Below, one piece after another: positions 27,428 through 36,001 of a stretch of 64,000 nt of DNA. Source of the stretch: Pseudomonas sp. PICF141 (GTDB lineage: Bacteria; Pseudomonadota; Gammaproteobacteria; Pseudomonadales; Pseudomonadaceae); NCBI RefSeq assembly GCF_002286815.1, contig NZ_MUNM01000014.1, positions 1 to 64,000 on the forward strand. The letters run 5' to 3'. How positions within the stretch are numbered: the first letter of the stretch is position 1; each line of letters starts with the position of its first letter. Under the pieces are notes generated by a model. The model made no database searches, was not told the origin of the DNA, and saw only the letters and a program-made list of their open reading frames with translations. The position numbers were made by a program, and so were the translations under genes.

Positions 27428-28414
27428 ATGAGGCATTCTGATGCACAGCCTGCCCCTCACTCCGACACGCCACGAAAATCCCATTGGCACCGCTGGAAAA
27501 AGCCGCTGACGATGCTGTTTTTTCTGGCGTTGATCGTGCTGTTCACGATGCTTGCCCAACGCATCGAATGGGGCGAAGTGTTCGATAACCTCGCCGATTT
27601 CAAAGTGCGTACATTGGTTATCGCGTCCGGCCTGACGTTGCTGAGTTTTCTGGTGTACGCCTGTTACGACCTGATCGGTCGCACCTACATCCGGCAGGAC
27701 CTGACCTGGCGACAGATCCTGCCGGTGGGGATCATCAGCTATGCCTTCAACCTTAACCTGAGCGCCTGGGTCGGCGGGGTGGCGATGCGTTATCGGTTGT
27801 ATTCGCGGCTCGGCGTAAGCAAAAGCAACATCGCGAAAATCCTCGGGCTGAGCCTGGCGACCAACTGGTTCGGCTACATGGTGATTGCCGGCGCGGTGTT
27901 CAGCAGCGGACTGGTGCGAATGCCGCCAGGCTGGAAACTGAGCAGCGGAGCCCTGCAAGGCGTGGGCGTGTTATTGCTGCTGTTAAGCGCGGGCTATCTG
28001 GCGGCCTGTCGGTTTTCCAGGCGACGGGAATGGTCGATTCGCGGCGTGGAAATCAACCTGCCGTCACTGCACATGGCGGTCCTGCAACTGGCCCTCGGCG
28101 CACTGAACTGGTCGCTGATGGCGGCGGTGATCTTCACCCTGCTACCGAGCAAACTGGATTATCCGCTGGTGCTTGGCGTGTTGCTGATCAGCGCCATTGC
28201 CGGAGTCATCACCCACATTCCGGCCGGGCTCGGGGTGCTGGAGGCGGTGTTCGTGGCGCTGCTGCAACACGAGGCCTCGCGAGGAAGTCTGGTGGCGGGT
28301 TTACTGGCGTATCGGGCGATCTATTTCCTCCTGCCACTGCTGATTACCGTGGTGATGTACCTGGTGCTGGAAGCCAAGGCGAAGTCGTTGCGGATTTCGA
28401 AGAAGTCTCCTTGA
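27428..28414 (+). CDS. YbhN-family integral membrane protein (LPG-synthase-like TM domain)
   Basis: 328 residues with about eight to nine membrane segments, resembling the membrane half of lysyl-phosphatidylglycerol synthase/flippase (UPF0104). Blocks: SYAFNLNLSAWVGGVAMRYRLY, FGYMVIAGAVF and AGVITHIPAGLGVLEAVFVALL, the family's signature PGGLGxxE-like turn. No aminoacyltransferase domain follows. Probably handles a lipid product of ClsB, as inferred from the conserved operon. GGGAG precedes the ATG, 2 bp after clsB. Confidence 0.87.
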   Translation: MRHSDAQPAPHSDTPRKSHWHRWKKPLTMLFFLALIVLFTMLAQRIEWGEVFDNLADFKVRTLVIASGLTLLSFLVYACYDLIGRTYIRQDLTWRQILPVGIISYAFNLNLSAWVGGVAMRYRLYSRLGVSKSNIAKILGLSLATNWFGYMVIAGAVFSSGLVRMPPGWKLSSGALQGVGVLLLLLSAGYLAACRFSRRREWSIRGVEINLPSLHMAVLQLALGALNWSLMAAVIFTLLPSKLDYPLVLGVLLISAIAGVITHIPAGLGVLEAVFVALLQHEASRGSLVAGLLAYRAIYFLLPLLITVVMYLVLEAKAKSLRISKKSP

Positions 28415-28435
28415 GAATGATGGCGAAGCGGATGC

Positions 28436-28505
28436 CGCCATCGCGAGCAGGCTCGCTCCCACAGGGGCACACGCAACCCGTAGGAGCGAGGCTTGCCTGC
28501 GAATA
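28436..28505. repeat. REPIN, family B (short)
   Basis: Arms 28437-28467 (GCGAGCAGGCTCGCTCCCACAG) and 28479-28505 (GTAGGAGCGAGGCTTGCCTG) between two convergent genes. The left arm is a diverged relative of the family. Confidence 0.75.
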
Positions 28506-28526
28506 ATCGCAAGAACACGGCAAATC

Positions 28527-29285
28527 TCAACTCGACTGAATGATGCTCAATCGCTCGCCTACCACCATTTCCGTGATCCAGCCCACCAGGATCGAGGTGT
28601 ACGCCTGTTGCGACACCGGATCGCTCAGGGCGTGATCGGCACCGTCGATAATCCGGTGAGTCAGCGAGTGGGTCTGCTGACACGCCGCGCGGTAACTCAT
28701 GATGGTCGCGTGAGGCACATAGGCGTCCGTCTCGGACTCCACCAGCAACACATCCCCGGTGAATTGCGAACAGGCATGCAGTGCGCGATTGCTGTCGGCA
28801 CTGACCCGCGTGCTGCGGTAATCGCGCAGATCGAGCTTGTCCAGATCACGCTTGGGTGTGTGCCAAAGGTCGTCGCGATACAACGCCGGCACCCGTAGCG
28901 CCAGCCAGCGCACCGGGCGCAAGGACGTCAGGATCGCCGCCAGATAACCACCATAACTGGTGCCGACCACAGCGATCGCCGAGGTGTCGAGCGCCGGATG
29001 GGCAAGCAGTCGATCGTAGGCCGCCAGCAGATCACGCAGGTTGTCTTCGCGGGTGACCCGGGACAACGGAATACCGGTCCCGCCGGTGTGGCCGCGCAAG
29101 TCGAATGTCAGGCACACGCAACCCAACGCGGCGATGCCTTTGGCACGCTCCAGGTCGCGCTCCTGACTACCGCCCCAGCCATGAACGAAAAGCACACCCG
29201 GGACTTTCGACTTGGGGCTGAGGAAGGTTCCGCTCATCTGTTCATCGTCGATGTCGATCGCAATGGTTTCGCTTCTAGCCGTCAT
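28527..29285 (-). CDS. Alpha/beta hydrolase
   Basis: 252 residues, cytosolic. Oxyanion motif FVHGWGGSQ, nucleophile elbow GTSYGGY, acid in ESETDAYVPH and His in GADHALSD: a complete Ser-Asp-His triad of the dienelactone-hydrolase/S9-like group. It overlaps the DUF3182 gene by 11 bp, so the two are co-translated. Substrate unknown; the pairing with an ATP-grasp-like protein suggests a small-molecule amide or ester. Confidence 0.85.
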   Translation of the reverse strand: MTARSETIAIDIDDEQMSGTFLSPKSKVPGVLFVHGWGGSQERDLERAKGIAALGCVCLTFDLRGHTGGTGIPLSRVTREDNLRDLLAAYDRLLAHPALDTSAIAVVGTSYGGYLAAILTSLRPVRWLALRVPALYRDDLWHTPKRDLDKLDLRDYRSTRVSADSNRALHACSQFTGDVLLVESETDAYVPHATIMSYRAACQQTHSLTHRIIDGADHALSDPVSQQAYTSILVGWITEMVVGERLSIIQSS

Positions 29286-30384
29286 AGGATTTGACCGTTA
29301 CGTACTTGAGAAGAAAGTCACTGTGTTCCGCTGGCCCACGGTAGACCTCGATGGCGTTGGCCGGCAGAGGTTGATCGGTATAGGTTTCGACCGACGACAC
29401 GCGAATCGCACGCAAGCCAGGGTCGTTGATGAAACGCTCCAGCGCCGCGACTTCAGCACTGCTGGCACCGCCCAGGCGCCAGGATTGTTCGAGCACGCCG
29501 CTGCGTTGTTTGCCATCGCAATCCAGCCCCTGGGCGATGTCGTAATTGCGCCGCGAGGCGTAGAAACCGGGGTAGGCTTCATCGGCGGCGCTGTCGAATA
29601 CCTGTGCCTGCCGAATCGCCAGCCTCGTGTCGTCCGGTAGTTCCAGCGCCAGCAGGTCCTCGTAGTAGCCTTGCACCACCAGCAGGTTGGACCCGCCATA
29701 AACCTGCTCGCCCTGACCGTCTTCGGTCAAGTATTGATCACCGCAATAACTCAGCACCTTGTCGCCGATGAAGCTTTGGCCGACGCTATGGGTGACCACC
29801 TCGGTCAAGTCTTGTTCCAGCACCACGCCTTCGGTGAACAAGGTTTTGGCATCGGGGCGCGTGAGGATGGCGTCGAACTGGTCGAGGCTTTTGATCACTT
29901 CCTGGCCGCGTCCGGCGCAAGCATGAATAGGCTTCATGCGGATCGGACCGCTGTAGAGCAGATGCTCCGCTGCCGGGCGAGCATCCTCCAGGGAAAACAC
30001 ACTCAGGCCATCGAGCACAACGCTGCGCACCCGTTCGGAAAACAGCGACGACCAGCCTTCTGGCGCGAACGCATACTTGTTCAACAACCCATGGCTGATG
30101 GCTTTGGTGCAGATGAAAGCGTGGTCGACGTAACCACCCCACAAATCCTCCGGCCCTTTGACGCCCAACTGCCGGGCGGCAGCAACGCCCACCAGCGTCT
30201 GGGTCGGCACCAGATAGATGTCCCGGCCGCTATGCAGCTGCGGGTCGTAACTGCCGCCATATTCGAGCCCGACGACCTGCGCCAGCCAACGGGCCAACGC
30301 GCGATTGGTTTCGACTTCGTGCAGCGAGGCGTCGGGTCGCACCGAATGGGCGAGCACCAGTTTCTTGCGGTTTTTTGGGGTCAT
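29275..30384 (-). CDS. DUF3182 family protein (ATP-grasp-like)
   Basis: 369 residues. Recognised as DUF3182 by LVLAHSVRPDASLHEVETNRALARWLAQ and the central IRMKPIHACAGRGQEVIKSLDQ, which resembles the nucleotide-binding loop of ATP-grasp ligases, then VLEQDLTEVVTHSVGQ. The family has no assigned reaction. No signal peptide. Cotranscribed with the alpha/beta hydrolase. Confidence 0.75.
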   Translation of the reverse strand: MTPKNRKKLVLAHSVRPDASLHEVETNRALARWLAQVVGLEYGGSYDPQLHSGRDIYLVPTQTLVGVAAARQLGVKGPEDLWGGYVDHAFICTKAISHGLLNKYAFAPEGWSSLFSERVRSVVLDGLSVFSLEDARPAAEHLLYSGPIRMKPIHACAGRGQEVIKSLDQFDAILTRPDAKTLFTEGVVLEQDLTEVVTHSVGQSFIGDKVLSYCGDQYLTEDGQGEQVYGGSNLLVVQGYYEDLLALELPDDTRLAIRQAQVFDSAADEAYPGFYASRRNYDIAQGLDCDGKQRSGVLEQSWRLGGASSAEVAALERFINDPGLRAIRVSSVETYTDQPLPANAIEVYRGPAEHSDFLLKYVTVKSYDG

Positions 30385-30598
30385 GCGTCCCCCTTGATCT
30401 GCGTTTGATAAATGTAGCTGAAGGCGGTGCAGAGATCAGGCCAACGACGTCTGGCCGAAAACGGGTTTCAAATCAGCCCATTGGGAAATCGTTAGTAGCA
30501 CAAGGCCTGCTTTATTCTGCACGACACCTTTCAATGCTCCCGGCATTTTGCACGACCCAAACCTGCCGCCTCCCACATTTTCAGATCTGCAGTGCTTG

Positions 30599-31594
30599 CT
30601 ACCGAGCCGTTGCCGCAGTCGCAGACACACCGAACCGTCCCCGGTAATCACTCGGCGCCAGCCCGGTGATCTTCTTGAACGTTGCCCGAAACGCACTCGG
30701 GTCCTGATAACCCACGGTCCAGGCAATGTGATCAATGGTGCCGTTGGTGAATTCAAGCATTTCTCGCGCCTTGCCGACACGCAGGTGCTGGCAATACTCG
30801 GTAGGTTTCAGCCCGGTCGCCGCACGGAATCGCCGCAGGAAAGTGCGCTCTTCCAGCCCCGCCCGCTCGGCCATTGCCGTCAATGAGACATCGGTCGCTC
30901 CAGTGCTTTGCAGCCAATGCTGGACCTTGAGAATCGACGCATCGCCATGGCTGAGAATCGGGGAAAAATTACTGCCGCACTCGCCCGCGCTGTCGCTGTG
31001 TTCCACCACCAGAAACCGCGCCGTGCCGGTGGCGATGCTCGGCCCGAGCAAGCGGTTCACCAACCGCAATCCCAGCTCTGACCAGGCCATCAAACCCGCG
31101 GTGGTGATCAGGTCGCCGTCGTCGACAATCGGCGTATCAGCCTTGAGCTTGATCGCCGGGTAACGCTCGGCGAAAGCCTTGGCCGAGGTCCAGTGGGTCG
31201 TCGCGCTGCGGCCATCGAGCAAACCGCTTTCAGCCAACAGAATAGAACCCACGCAGACCCCGCCAAGGGTCGCACCGCTGGCATGTTGCTGACGAAGCCA
31301 GCGAATCAACCCTTGGGGCGCCTGCCCCTCGGAAAAACCTCCGATCGAGGGCGGGATCAACACGGCAACCAATGCGCCGGTCGGGCCGGGATGAGTGTCG
31401 TACACCCGCTCGGGCACTTGATCACCCTCGACCTGCCAGTGACTGACCCGCAGCAACGGCAGCTGCGCCGACTGATGCTCGGCGGCGATCCGGTTGGCCA
31501 CGCCGAACAGGTCCGTCAGCCCATGCACCGCCGCCATCTGCGCACCGGGATAGATCAGCACGCCCAGTTCGGCGACTGTCTTTTCAACACCCAT
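30599..31594 (-). CDS. GlxA-family AraC-type transcriptional regulator
   Basis: 331 residues from the ATG at 31594 (AGGGGGA upstream). N-terminal DJ-1/PfpI-like domain (about 1-190) with GGVCVGSILLAESGLLDGRSATTHW, including the Cys at the nucleophile elbow and the TTHW block typical of GlxA regulators; C-terminal double helix-turn-helix (about 220-320) with LEERTFLRRFRAATGLKPTEY and AWTVGYQDPSAFRATFKKITGLAPSDYR. Divergent from the cysteine hydrolase at 31696, its probable target. The 214-bp gap downstream, to the DUF3182 gene, shows nothing I can name. Confidence 0.92.
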   Translation of the reverse strand: MGVEKTVAELGVLIYPGAQMAAVHGLTDLFGVANRIAAEHQSAQLPLLRVSHWQVEGDQVPERVYDTHPGPTGALVAVLIPPSIGGFSEGQAPQGLIRWLRQQHASGATLGGVCVGSILLAESGLLDGRSATTHWTSAKAFAERYPAIKLKADTPIVDDGDLITTAGLMAWSELGLRLVNRLLGPSIATGTARFLVVEHSDSAGECGSNFSPILSHGDASILKVQHWLQSTGATDVSLTAMAERAGLEERTFLRRFRAATGLKPTEYCQHLRVGKAREMLEFTNGTIDHIAWTVGYQDPSAFRATFKKITGLAPSDYRGRFGVSATAATAR

Positions 31595-31695
31595 TGTCAG
31601 TTTTCCCCCTTCTATTGTCGGTGCGGCCAATCCTCGAACGGCCAGCAAAACCTAATACTTGATTCACACCCAACAAACACTTCGAGGAAACACCC

Positions 31696-32244
31696 ATGGC
31701 CAAGCAAGCACTCATCGTAGTCGATATCCAGAACGACTACTTCCCCCAGGGCAAGTGGCCTTTGGTCGGCGCCGATGCCGCAGCAGACAACGCCGCACGG
31801 ATGATTCAGGCATTTCGCGAGGCCGCTGATCCGGTGGTGCATATTCGCCACGAATTCACCTCCGATGCCGCGCCATTTTTCACCCCGGGTTCCGACGGCG
31901 CGAAGCTGCATCCCAAAGTTCTCAACCGCGCCGACGAGCCCGTGGTGCTCAAACATTTCGTCAACTCGTTCCGCGAAACCGAACTGGAGGCCATCCTCGA
32001 CCAGCAAGGCATCGAGCACCTGGTGGTGGTCGGGAGCATGAGCCACATGTGCATCGATGGCATCACCCGCGCCGCGGCCGACCTGGGCTATACCGTCACG
32101 GTGATTCACGACGCCTGCGCCACCCGTGACCTGGAATTCAACGGCATCACCGTCCCGGCCGCCCACGTGCACGCCGCCTTCATGGCGGCCTTGGGTTTTG
32201 CCTATGCCAGCGTGGTGTCCACTGACGACTTTCTGGCTGGCTAG
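31696..32244 (+). CDS. Isochorismatase-family cysteine hydrolase
   Basis: 182 residues. Catalytic triad of the nicotinamidase/isochorismatase fold: Asp10 in VVDIQNDYF, Lys in VVLKHFVNSF and Cys in GSMSHMCIDGITRAAADLGY. A YPQGKWPL-like metal-site region is present (NDYFPQGKWPL) but the pyrazinamidase His triad is not obvious, so this is a general cysteine hydrolase. Lies 101 bp from, and divergent to, the GlxA-type regulator. Confidence 0.9.
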   Translation: MAKQALIVVDIQNDYFPQGKWPLVGADAAADNAARMIQAFREAADPVVHIRHEFTSDAAPFFTPGSDGAKLHPKVLNRADEPVVLKHFVNSFRETELEAILDQQGIEHLVVVGSMSHMCIDGITRAAADLGYTVTVIHDACATRDLEFNGITVPAAHVHAAFMAALGFAYASVVSTDDFLAG

Positions 32245-32252
32245 ATGAAGAA

Positions 32253-32346
32253 CCTGTGGGAGCGGGCTTGCCCGTGATGAGGTCATCACATCCAACATCT
32301 TTGTTGATTGTTACATCGCTATCGCGGGCAAGCCCGCTCCCACAGG
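32253..32346. repeat. REPIN, family B variant
   Basis: Inverted arms CCTGTGGGAGCGGGCTTGCC (32253-) and its complement ending at 32346, a GTGGGAGCGGG variant of the family, downstream of the cysteine hydrolase gene. Confidence 0.88.
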
Positions 32347-32373
32347 ATTGCTCGGTAGACATAACAGCCGAAA

Positions 32374-32441
32374 AAAATCTCACGCGTGAGCTATTGAGGG
32401 TCCCGAATATTGCCTGTAGTGTTTCTCACGCGTGAGATTTT
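32374..32441 (+). promoter_or_regulatory. Twin palindromic operator before the yjf-pspA operon
   Basis: The 12-bp perfect palindrome CTCACGCGTGAG occurs at 32379-32390 and 32425-32436, 46 bp centre to centre. Flanking AAAAT and ATTTT make the whole block inverted-symmetric. Weak -35/-10-like elements (TTGAGG 32394-32399, TGTAGT 32415-32420) lie between the copies. This looks like a two-site operator for an unknown dimeric regulator. Confidence 0.6.
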
Positions 32442-32459
32442 CACTACGGAGTCACCAGT

Positions 32460-33149
32460 ATGAAAAGCAGCTCTCCATCAGATCCGCCTACCGGATCTGT
32501 TACCGATTCAGCGAGCCAAAAGGGAGAGCGCTCGAAACCGTCCGCGAAAAAACCATCCAGCTTCTACATGAAGCAGATGCGTGCGGGCCTGGGTGCCGCC
32601 GGTTATGTGAAACACGAGACTTGGGTGCTTCCCGAAAATCGAAGCCTGCTCAAGCAGATGGAGAAACAGCTACGCCAACCGATCCTGGCTGGCTCATTCA
32701 TGTCGGAGAATTACATGAGCGCAGGTAATAACTGGAACATCGATCGCCTCTACAGCGCCCTTCAGGCCCTCGACGAAGTGGTTTCTAACGACATCACCCT
32801 CTCCCTGGTTCAAGGCGCCGAGTCCAGCATCAAGCTGGACATGAACGAGTTCGGTGGCCTGCCGATTTACATCGCGGTGGTTGGCGATCAGATCATCGTC
32901 GATACCGTTCTGGTCGATATCGAGTCCATCAACGACGTACCGGCATTCAACGATGCCGTTCTGCGCAGCCGGGAAATGTTCCCGCTGTCCTCGATCGGTA
33001 TCGAGTCCATGCCCAACGGGCAGACCGTTTACAGCATGTTCGGCGCGCTCAGCTCCGACTCCAGCCTGACCAACGTCGTGACCGAGGTCAAAACCCTCGT
33101 CGATAACGTCCAGCGCGCCAGCGAAGCCTTTGAACGTTTCTTCATCTAA
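32460..33149 (+). CDS. YjfI family protein (DUF2170)
   Basis: 229 residues, cytosolic. A Ser/Lys-rich disordered N-terminus (to about residue 30) with SSFYMKQMRAGLGAAGYVKHETWVLPENRSLLKQMEKQLR, then a DUF2170 domain: NIDRLYSALQALDEV, LDMNEFGGLPIYIAVVGDQIIVDTVLVD and REMFPLSSIGIE (blocks quoted separately). The N-terminal KQMRxxG-LxxxGY block resembles a small DNA-binding or dimerisation element found in YjfI. First gene of the operon, 18 nt after the second palindrome. Confidence 0.85.
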   Translation: MKSSSPSDPPTGSVTDSASQKGERSKPSAKKPSSFYMKQMRAGLGAAGYVKHETWVLPENRSLLKQMEKQLRQPILAGSFMSENYMSAGNNWNIDRLYSALQALDEVVSNDITLSLVQGAESSIKLDMNEFGGLPIYIAVVGDQIIVDTVLVDIESINDVPAFNDAVLRSREMFPLSSIGIESMPNGQTVYSMFGALSSDSSLTNVVTEVKTLVDNVQRASEAFERFFI

Positions 33150-33173
33150 TTTTTCGGGAACAGGATATATCCA

Positions 33174-33872
33174 ATGACTCAGTCCATCTGGAGCAAATTG
33201 TTCACCGCGCTGCGTGGCGGTGCCAACGAAGTCGGCGAATCGATCGTCGACCAACAGGCCCTGCGCATTCTTGACCAGGAAATTCGCGATGCTGACAGCG
33301 CGCTGGCCAACGCCAAGCGTGAGCTGGTCACCATTATGGCCAAGCACAAGCTGTCGGCTGATCGCGTCAGCGAGTACAACGCCAAGATCAAGGATCTGGA
33401 ATCCAAGGCCCTGGCTGCGATCCAGGCCAACCGCGAAGACCTGGCACTGGAAGTGGCCGAAGCCATTTCGACCCTGACCAATGAATTGGAGGTCGAGCAA
33501 AAGCAGGCCACCGAATTCGGCGGTTACGCGGACAACATGCGTAAAGACATCACCAAAGCCGAAAGCCGCATCAAAAGCCTGCGTCAGCAAGTGGACATGG
33601 CCAAGGCGCGTGAAAGCGTGCAGAAAGCCCAGGTCAGTGCTTCGATCGCCAGTGGCGGCGCCAACGGCAAGCTGGAAACCGCCGTCGGTACGCTGAACCG
33701 CCTGCAAGCCAAGCAACAGCAACGCGCCGCGGAACTGGAAGCCCAGGACCAACTGGCCGATGCGTCGACCGGCAACGACCTGGAGCGCAAGCTGCGCGAT
33801 GCCGGCATCACGCCGAACGAAGGCAGCGCCAATGCGATTCTGGAACGCCTGAAGAAAAAATCGGCTGAGTAA
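33174..33872 (+). CDS. PspA/IM30 family protein (YjfJ-like)
   Basis: 232 residues, almost wholly coiled coil as in PspA/Vipp1, which form membrane-binding helical polymers that stabilise the inner membrane under stress. Blocks: QALRILDQEIRDADSALANAKRELV, NREDLALEVAEAISTLTNELE and the C-terminal GNDLERKLRDAGI. The N-terminal amphipathic helix region is MTQSIWSKLFTALRGGANEVGES. 24 bp after the YjfI gene. No pspF or pspBC is nearby. Confidence 0.9.
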   Translation: MTQSIWSKLFTALRGGANEVGESIVDQQALRILDQEIRDADSALANAKRELVTIMAKHKLSADRVSEYNAKIKDLESKALAAIQANREDLALEVAEAISTLTNELEVEQKQATEFGGYADNMRKDITKAESRIKSLRQQVDMAKARESVQKAQVSASIASGGANGKLETAVGTLNRLQAKQQQRAAELEAQDQLADASTGNDLERKLRDAGITPNEGSANAILERLKKKSAE

Positions 33873-34291
33873 ACCGGCCCGGGCAACAAACGCGACGAAC
33901 GCTGTGTGGCGAGGGGGCTTGCCCCCGTTCGGCTGCGAAGCAGTCGTAAACCACGGCATGGGGTGTGTCTGACACCCCCCATGCAATGGTCTTGGGGCCG
34001 CTTCGCATCCCGAGGGGGCAAGTCCCCTTGCCGCAGGTTTTTGTGTTCCTTGCACTGCCTTCTTTTTGCCGAGTCGAGGTCGTGGATGGATGCCCTGAAG
34101 GGTTTCAAGACAATTGCAGGCGTGGCCTTCTTCATGGTCGCGCTGTAATGGCTCAATGGGATTTATTGCAGCCAAGGCACTGTTATCTACGCCGCGCAGC
34201 AGGTTTAATGCCATCCCGTAACGCGCTTGAGCTCAGACGCCAAAGCGATTAAGTCGCCAGGAACGAGCCCCCCACGGAGTCAGGGATGTAA
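33873..34291. other. 419-bp gap inside the yjf-pspA operon
   Basis: Holds the family A REPIN at 33905-34038, then about 250 bp with no supported gene. A 20-codon hydrophobic frame at 34086-34148 (MDALKGFKTIAGVAFFMVAL) is too short to call. Confidence 0.6.
33905..34038. repeat. REPIN, family A
   Basis: Arms TGTGGCGAGGGGGCTTGCCC and GGGGGCAAGTCCCCTTGCCG, with an inner hairpin (GCATGGGGTGT ... ACCCCCCATGC). It splits pspA from the channel gene. Confidence 0.85.
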
Positions 34292-35326
34292 ATGTCGATT
34301 TTCCTTTTGCTGCGCACGTACGCCTCGTCCTTCTTCCATCGGTTCGGCTGGGCAGGCCTGGCCATTGCGTTGGGCATACACCTGAGCACGGCCTATCTCG
34401 GCCTGGTGCTTTTGGGCGAACAACACCTCACCGCCCCCGCCACGTTTACCTACTTCTATCTCACCACAACACTCACCGTCGGCTATGGCGATCTCGCGCC
34501 ACAGACAGCGGCGGGACGAATTTTCGTGGCTACCTGGGTCATGCTCGGGGGCATTGCGCTGCTGACGGCAGCCATCGGCAAAACCACCAGCAGTGTTATC
34601 GATGTATGGAGAAAAGGCATGAAGGGCAAAGGCGATTTCAGCGGCAAGGTCGGCCATACCGTTCTCATCGGCTGGGAAGGCGCCTCCAGCGAGCGGGTCA
34701 TTGAATTATTGCTGCAAGACGAAACCTCCAATGACAACCTGATCGTCATTTGCGATTGCGACCTCGAAGAAAACCCCATGCCGGGTAAAGCGGACTTTAT
34801 CAAAGGCGAAAGCCTGTCCTCTGCCGCACTGTTGCTGCGGGCCGGCGTCCCCGGTGCCGAACGCGTGCTGGTGCGAACTCATTCAGACGACCTGACCCTG
34901 GCCACCGTGCTGGCGATCAATCAATTGAGCCCGGTCGGCCATGTGGTCGCCCACTTCAATGAAAGCGAAATCGCCGCCCTTGCCAGCGCCTACGCGCCCA
35001 GCCTGGAATGCACCTCGAGCATGGCCATCGAAATGCTGGTACGCGCCTCTCAGGATCCGGGCTCATCCGCGGTCATCAATGAATTGCTGTGCGTGGGCCA
35101 AGGCGCCACCCAATACCTGATGAGGCTACCCGAGACCTTTGAAGCCACGTTCGGCGATCTGTACGCACAGATGAAAGAACAGCACAACGCGACCCTGATC
35201 GGCTACCGCGCCAAAGACGCCCGACAGCCTTGGATCAACCCGCCTGGCACCACTCGCGTTGAGGGCGGCGAACTCTTCTACATCGCCTCCACTCGCCTCA
35301 AGGAAATCACCAATGGGATGGTTTAA
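34292..35326 (+). CDS. Two-TM potassium channel with RCK/TrkA-N-like domain
   Basis: 344 residues. Membrane segment 1 (about 17-37), pore helix and selectivity filter TLTVGYGDLAP (about 57-67), membrane segment 2 (about 73-93), then a cytosolic Rossmann-like regulator of K+ conductance from HTVLIGWEGASSERVIELL (about residue 123), with the CDCDLEENP strand end. The HTVLIGW motif replaces the GxGxxG of nucleotide-binding RCKs, so ligand binding may differ. It overlaps the DUF2491 gene by 14 bp, tying it to the operon. This gene is absent from the E. coli yjfIJKLMC operon as I know it. Confidence 0.9.
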   Translation: MSIFLLLRTYASSFFHRFGWAGLAIALGIHLSTAYLGLVLLGEQHLTAPATFTYFYLTTTLTVGYGDLAPQTAAGRIFVATWVMLGGIALLTAAIGKTTSSVIDVWRKGMKGKGDFSGKVGHTVLIGWEGASSERVIELLLQDETSNDNLIVICDCDLEENPMPGKADFIKGESLSSAALLLRAGVPGAERVLVRTHSDDLTLATVLAINQLSPVGHVVAHFNESEIAALASAYAPSLECTSSMAIEMLVRASQDPGSSAVINELLCVGQGATQYLMRLPETFEATFGDLYAQMKEQHNATLIGYRAKDARQPWINPPGTTRVEGGELFYIASTRLKEITNGMV

Positions 35327-35987
35327 ACAATTGATGGGGCTTGAGGCCCCGAAAGCGAATACGGAATCGAAATGGACAGCCAACGAAACCCTGCCCGCCA
35401 TCGGCCCGCTGGGCCTGGCATTGGGCAAAGGCGTGATGTTCGACACGACCCTGAAATTGCTGCTCGATGGCAACACCCATGTGGTCATCCCCGGCTCCCA
35501 ACAGATCTGGAGCGCTGGCACTGTTGATCTCGGGCAGTCGACCTGGCTGTCACGTTATTACATGAACGACGAAGACTACTGGCTGCAAGTGCACACCACC
35601 GGCGACGTCGCCGGGCAAGTCGAGTCGGTGATCCTGTTCAATTACCTCAGCTACATCACCATCAACAGTGAATCGGAGCTACGTCGGCTGGCCGGTCCTG
35701 AAAGCTTGATCGGCCTGCCGAGCTACACCCACAACGGTGTCGAATACACCCGCGAATGGGGCACCGAGAACGGCCAGACAGAACTGGTGGCACTGAGCGA
35801 ACACCTGAAAAACCCGGATGACTCCTACAGCATCGAGCACCGTTCGATGCTGTATGCCCGCGAAACCGGTCTGACCGATCGCCGGGAATTCCTGCTGTTT
35901 TCCGTCGAAGAAGACGCCGAAGGCACCATCAGCTTGAGCACTTCGCTGGGCATTTCGTTGTACACCACTGACCTGAACACTTTTTAA
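35313..35987 (+). CDS. YjfK family protein (DUF2491)
   Basis: 224 residues, no signal or membrane segment. DUF2491: starts MGWFKQLMGLEAP, with GPLGLALGKGVMFD, the acidic NDEDYWLQVHTTGD and LLFSVEEDAEGTISLSTSLG. Start ATG at 35313 follows AAGGAA and lies within the end of the channel gene (14-bp overlap). Function unknown; always found with PspA-like and DUF350 genes in this type of operon. Confidence 0.85.
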   Translation: MGWFKQLMGLEAPKANTESKWTANETLPAIGPLGLALGKGVMFDTTLKLLLDGNTHVVIPGSQQIWSAGTVDLGQSTWLSRYYMNDEDYWLQVHTTGDVAGQVESVILFNYLSYITINSESELRRLAGPESLIGLPSYTHNGVEYTREWGTENGQTELVALSEHLKNPDDSYSIEHRSMLYARETGLTDRREFLLFSVEEDAEGTISLSTSLGISLYTTDLNTF

Positions 35988-36001
35988 AAAGGAAGAAGTC
36001 C

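Noticed and set aside
30385..30598. Gene or RNA between the GlxA-type regulator and the DUF3182 gene
   Set aside because: Only short unsupported frames and an imperfect TGCACGAC direct repeat.
34086..34148. 20-codon hydrophobic frame in the pspA-channel gap
   Set aside because: It has a GAGG nearby, but it is too short and unsupported to call a gene.
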